From: Bacteroidota bacterium | Lineage (GTDB): Bacteria; Bacteroidota; Ignavibacteria; UBA10030; UBA8401 | NCBI GenBank assembly: GCA_013361065.1 | Contig: JABWAK010000013.1 | Coordinates: 1 to 43,095 of the forward strand | DNA: 43,095 nt | Direction: 5' to 3' | Shown: piece after piece, positions 42,839 to 43,095 of the stretch | Layout: every line of letters starts with the position of its first letter | Position numbering within the stretch: position 1 is the first letter of the stretch | Made by a program: the position numbers and the translations under genes | Notes under the pieces: generated by a model | What the model saw: the letters and a program-made list of their open reading frames with translations, nothing else | What the model was told of the DNA's origin: nothing | Database searches by the model: none

Positions 42839-43095
42839 TCAGAGGATGCGCACGACAAGGGCCGTGACATCGTCCTGCAGCGGAGCACCCAAGGTGTGCG
42901 CGGTGGCAGCGGTGACCAGCCGGGAGGTGCAGTCAGCAGCCGGCATAGCGGGAAGGGACCGAAGTTCGGCAGCCACCCGCTCTATTGAGCGCTGCGGAAT
43001 ATAGTGACAACCGGCGGGGCGGCTGCTAGCTTCTTTGGGCATGGCAGCACGACGTGATTTCAAAGCGATGGAACAGCGCCGGTTTCGGGCGCTGA
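42839..43095 (-). CDS. C-terminal part of a probable PP2C/SpoIIE-type phosphatase
   Basis: Open frame from the window edge to the stop at 42839-42841, ending SRLVTAATAHTLGAPLQDDVTALVVRIL. The DDVTxLVxR ending is characteristic of SpoIIE/RsbU-type PP2C serine phosphatases, whose Asp residues bind manganese. The preceding ~40 residues (ALKSRRAAMPKEASSRPAG) do not show the usual EARN/DGLTE block, so the rest of the gene, or a frameshift, lies outside the window. It heads the cluster with a roadblock protein and two receivers. Confidence 0.55.
   Translation of the reverse strand, partial: SARNRRCSIALKSRRAAMPKEASSRPAGCHYIPQRSIERVAAELRSLPAMPAADCTSRLVTAATAHTLGAPLQDDVTALVVRIL

Overview
The window reads as chromosomal DNA from a fairly GC-rich member of the Bacteroidota / Chlorobi-Ignavibacteria (FCB) group. 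This is inferred from the mix of families: a GH92 mannosidase, a DUF3667 membrane protein, an epimerase-type threonine dehydrogenase, a DUF4921 transferase, a TPP-riboswitch operon carrying a TonB-dependent receptor and a PnuT transporter, and large hybrid sensor kinases. I see no phage genes, transposase, CRISPR array, rRNA or tRNA.

Layout. 1-16.7 kb is mostly carbohydrate and central metabolism: a truncated threonine dehydrogenase, a small lipoprotein, a secreted GH92 mannosidase, a GalT-like DUF4921 protein and a phosphohexomutase, an unrecognised envelope protein, enolase, an NAD(P)-binding protein, a DUF1761 membrane protein, glycerate kinase, a secreted GH133-like debranching enzyme with a glucodextranase-type C-terminal module, and a prohibitin-like SPFH protein. 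16.7-19.8 kb is a hybrid histidine kinase. 19.7-23.5 kb is a thiamine salvage operon on the minus strand: TPP riboswitch, TonB receptor, thiamine pyrophosphokinase, PnuT-type permease. 23.6-30.8 kb is a minus-strand histidine-degradation operon (hutU ... hutI). A 1272-residue hybrid kinase and a four-cysteine mini-protein are inserted in it with near-zero spacing, and a second cysteine/histidine mini-protein follows hutI. Four copies of the palindrome TGACNGTCA lie upstream of hutU.

30.9-34.2 kb is a patchwork accessory region: an AT-rich lipoprotein gene followed by a long imperfect palindrome that resembles a recombination site, a decayed VOC-family gene, a thioredoxin-fold protein, a DUF3667 protein and a short membrane-protein remnant. 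34.2-40.9 kb holds single genes: class A beta-lactamase, methyltransferase, propeller protein, AraC-type regulator, DUF6265 protein and S9 peptidase. Four copies of a ~66-bp palindromic repeat sit between them, all in the same orientation. 40.9-43.1 kb is a minus-strand signalling cluster: a probable PP2C/SpoIIE phosphatase C-terminus, a roadblock/LC7 protein and two output-less receiver proteins with an unusual phosphoacceptor loop.

How the genes work together. The thiamine operon forms a complete uptake chain (outer membrane, inner membrane, pyrophosphorylation) under TPP feedback. HutU and HutI catalyse consecutive steps from urocanate to formiminoglutamate, and the embedded kinase suggests that this pathway is tied to a phosphorelay. 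The secreted glycosidases, phosphohexomutase, enolase and glycerate kinase fit growth on alpha-glucans and mannose-containing glycans. The strongest candidates for something undescribed are the hut operon with its embedded phosphorelay kinase and TGACNGTCA array, and the palindromic repeat family at 35.9-40.9 kb.
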